Assembly (NCBI RefSeq): GCF_964656455.1
Contig: NC_135715.1
Location: forward strand, 145,197,935-145,261,934
Direction: 5' to 3'
DNA: 64,000 nucleotides
Source of the DNA: Halichoerus grypus
Lineage: Eukaryota > Chordata > Mammalia > Carnivora > Phocidae
Part shown: positions 61,225 through 64,000 of the stretch, one piece after another
How the letters are laid out: each line of letters opens with the position of its first letter
How positions within the stretch are numbered: position 1 is the first letter of the stretch
Made by a program: the position numbers and the translations under genes
The notes under the pieces: generated by a model
Databases searched by the model: none
The model's input: the letters and a program-made list of their open reading frames with translations, nothing else
What the model was told of the DNA's origin: nothing

Positions 61225-63139
61225 AAGTCATTAGGAAGAGAACTTTGGGGTTTACTTGAAGTGCTCCACTTGAATAGGCAGTGAGAATCAGGAGGCCTCT
61301 TACCATACTAGGTTTCTCTTGGCCAAAGATTCTGTTTAGACCTTCAGCGATGTTTATTAGAACCCTTGTGCCTCTAACTTGCAAGGAATATGAGAATTTT
61401 TTTTTTTTTTTGTGAAATAATGTGAACCAAAAGAAAAGTAGAAATATTCTCCATATTTGTAATCAAGATTTCCATGCTATAGATGAGGCATATTTCACAA
61501 TTATATAGCTGCAGTTCATTACCTCCTACTGGCCAATTAGATAGAGTTTATTAATTCCCAGATCTTAGATTTGATGTTTGAGATTTGATGCAGAATTGAT
61601 ACAAAAAAAATGGTTTGGCAAATCTCTATTCTATGTAGTGTGATGCAGCTAAGGGAAAGATCTTCATACTGTCAAGTATGTTTTTCAAAGCCTTCCTTCA
61701 ATACAAATGCTACCAGATGGAACTTACTTCTGCCTGTGCTTAATTCATTGATAATGTAAACTTGGGAGATTTACATATACCTTAGACTGGATATTTAATA
61801 TAAACAAGTATGAGAATGGGATGCAAATAAATGCTATCTGGAAATTATGGGGCAAACTAACCTCTCTGGACATCTTTTTTATATAAAAGCAATGGATTTA
61901 GAAAACAAGAAATCCCTAATGCTCATCAGGATTCACATTATGGAGACCATTTTTGGCTTATGTTAAGTGCCCTATCTTTTTCTATCTCCATGCTTAATGA
62001 TTTATGGAAAAGTTTTATTTTTAAGTGATTGTTTTTAATATCTAAGAAATATTCTGTAAAATTTTTTTATATTGAATTGATGCAGTCAGCTCTGAACTAT
62101 ACTACTACCACTTCTCTTGTCTTTATGCACTCTATCTCTTTAAAAAACATTTTGTTTTCTTCAGGATCACAGATATTTAGTAAATTGACATGCATTGAAT
62201 TTTTAGTGTTCAGTTTACTGCTGTATAGGGAATTATAATAAAACTAAGAAGAGACTTTGTTCTATCTTTAAAAACTCATTATCTGATGGGTATGATGGGA
62301 CAAAAACAATTAGGAAACATTAAGTCATTCATGAGGATAATGGTTAGAACCTTATATGAGACTCAGGAGGCTAGATTCACAAATTTCCCACTAATTAGAG
62401 ATGTATGATGAAACGAGTCAATAAACTTTCTGATTCTCAGTTTCCTCCTCTGAAAGATAAAAGAAAAAAAATATTTCAGTGGTTCCTTTCGTTTCTACAA
62501 ATTTTATGATTTTATTGTAATTATTATCTGTTCATGTTTTCTGGTTTGAACTATACTTGACTACCTATAGTTTCAGAATAAGGTTATTAAAATTACAGAA
62601 AGAAGAAACACTTAAAATGTTAAATATTTTAAATTATTTGTCTCAATAATATTCTAAAAACACAATACATGTTCATTTAGAAAAGTTAGATTCATTCAAA
62701 GGGCAGCAAAACCCAGAGAAGCATTGCTAGACTATGGGTGTAACTATGTGATAAATAAATATTGCTTTTAGACTTTGGTATTTTGCTTTTTTAGTTCATC
62801 TAAAATATTTTAGTCAAAAATTTATCCTGATGTTTGACTTGACACTTTGAAAAAACTCTGTGAATTTCAAAATTCAATGACAACATTCTAGGATGCAATA
62901 CCAAAGATGATGTAAAAATAAACCACTATGAGCAGACACCTTAAATAAACACAATAATTCCATCAGGGAAAAGCAATATAGGGCATTACTAACCATTTAC
63001 ATATACTTATAAACAAGACAGAAATAAAATACTAGAGAACAGAGGTAAGGTAATATTCTTAGAATTAGCAACACTGTTCTTAGAAAAAAGTGAACTTCTT
63101 TACCCTGGGCCAGGGACTATTTTCCTGCATACTTTTAAA
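61225..63139. other. non-coding stretch, nothing recognised
   Basis: AT-rich. It has a T-run at 61397-61411 and an ORF of 69 codons at 62029-62238 without support. No gene or repeat family recognised. Confidence 0.4.
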
Positions 63140-63155
63140 GAAAGTATATAGTTAT

Positions 63156-63349
63156 TGGGGCGCCTGGGTGGCTCAGCTGGTTAAGCGGCTGCCTTCGGCT
63201 CAGGTCATGATCCCAGCGTCCTGGGATCGAGTCCCGCATCGGGCTCCTTGCTCAGCAGGGAGCCTGCTTCTCCCTCTACTGCTCCCTCTGCTTGTGCTCT
63301 CTCTCTCTCTCTCAAATAAATAAAATCTTAAAAAAAAAAAAAAAAGAAA
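63156..63349 (+). mobile_element. Can-SINE, full length, youngest-looking copy
   Basis: The head GGGGCGCCTGGGTGGCTCAGCTGGTTAAGCGGCTGCC, the B-box-like GGGATCGAGTCCC (63223-63235), an intact CpG-bearing CCCGCATCGGGCTCC, a (TC)n run and an A-tail. A perfect 16-bp target duplication, GAAAGTATATAGTTAT, lies at 63140-63155 and 63350-63365. Confidence 0.97.
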
Positions 63350-63365
63350 GAAAGTATATAGTTAT

Positions 63366-64000
63366 AACCTGGATTATGCTATATATTTACCAAAAGAAGT
63401 CCTTGAAGAAACTCCAACTGAAAGAATAGTAGACTCTAGGAGAATTTTAAAGTTGTTAATAAACCAAGTTAGCAGAATCTCTTGATCAATTTCCAATATG
63501 TTAGTTTCAGACCATATTTACCAAAAATATTTATCTTGCTGAGACTTCTTTGCAAAGAATACTTCTAAGTAGCTATTATTATTAATCATGAGCAAACACT
63601 GTGGAATAAGAAAATGTGAGTGACAACATAACCTTTGCTCTAGTTTCAGACTGAGTTGTCATGAGAACTATGTTAAGGGGTAATGTTGGTTTTATTGCAT
63701 TATGGAGAAATTTTTCAGAGGAAACCATTCCCTTCCCATGTAGGACAAGGACAAGCTTCCACAGAGATGGTTGTCAATAAATCTGAATGTTCTCAGAATT
63801 GTATATTACCTCCTGGGTGTGGGAAGTCAACGGAGGAGCATCTGTTTTCCTCTCCTTTACCCAGTAGTTGTTAATACTTGAAAGAGAAGCCTACATGGAG
63901 TAAAGGAACTAAATATTCTTTACCCCAAGTGAGTGAGGGCACCTATGGGAAGGAAAAGGGAATTTGAGAAAAACCTTATTAGGAATCATATCAGTGATGT
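63366..64000. other. non-coding stretch, nothing recognised
   Basis: No gene or repeat family recognised up to the window edge. Confidence 0.4.

Overview
The window is AT-rich mammalian nuclear DNA with no intact protein-coding gene that I can support. Sixteen copies or fragments of the tRNA-derived Can-SINE (SINEC) point to a carnivore. Their heads read GGGGCGCCTGGGTGGCTCAG, and several copies carry a GCGGGAAGCCTGCTTCTCCC body. That fits an arctoid carnivore (bear, seal or mustelid) better than a dog, but this is inference from the SINE type alone. Young carnivore-type L1 3' ends, ancient L1M, L2, MIR, MER5-like and MaLR-like fossils make up most of the rest. The setting is either a very large intron or intergenic DNA.

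Layout. 0-12 kb: one SINE at the left edge, a class I endogenous retroviral solo LTR (2581-3125), a Tigger-like DNA transposon fossil (about 6.09-6.57 kb), a MER5-like fossil, an L1M 3' end (about 11.1-11.57 kb) and long unclassified AT-rich stretches. 12-24 kb: seven Can-SINEs, two MIRs, a small CpG-rich patch with a NotI-type GCGGCCGC site (about 18.02-18.26 kb), and an insertion nest where an old L1M is split by a young 5'-truncated L1 and a SINE. 24-41 kb: no Can-SINE for about 17 kb, several MIR/MER5/L2 fossils, a candidate 48-bp exon with good splice signals (28906-28953), a 37-bp tandem duplication, a (CA)n microsatellite and a repeat-poor block (about 34.6-39.1 kb). 40-50 kb: an ERVL-type LTR, two MaLR-type LTRs, L1M and L2 pieces, an LTR with a 48-bp internal duplication, and a processed RPL12 pseudogene. 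50-64 kb: SINEs, a processed RAN pseudogene on the minus strand, a 1.35-kb young L1, a nested SINE pair, and a very fresh-looking SINE at 63.16-63.35 kb.

Nothing here works together as a pathway. The common mechanism is L1-driven target-primed reverse transcription, which accounts for the L1s, the SINEs and the two gene retrocopies; many of these have visible target-site duplications (TSDs). The parts that could matter to the host are the candidate exon, the CpG patch and the repeat-poor block. Repeat family names are from recall of consensus sequences and have not been checked by a search.
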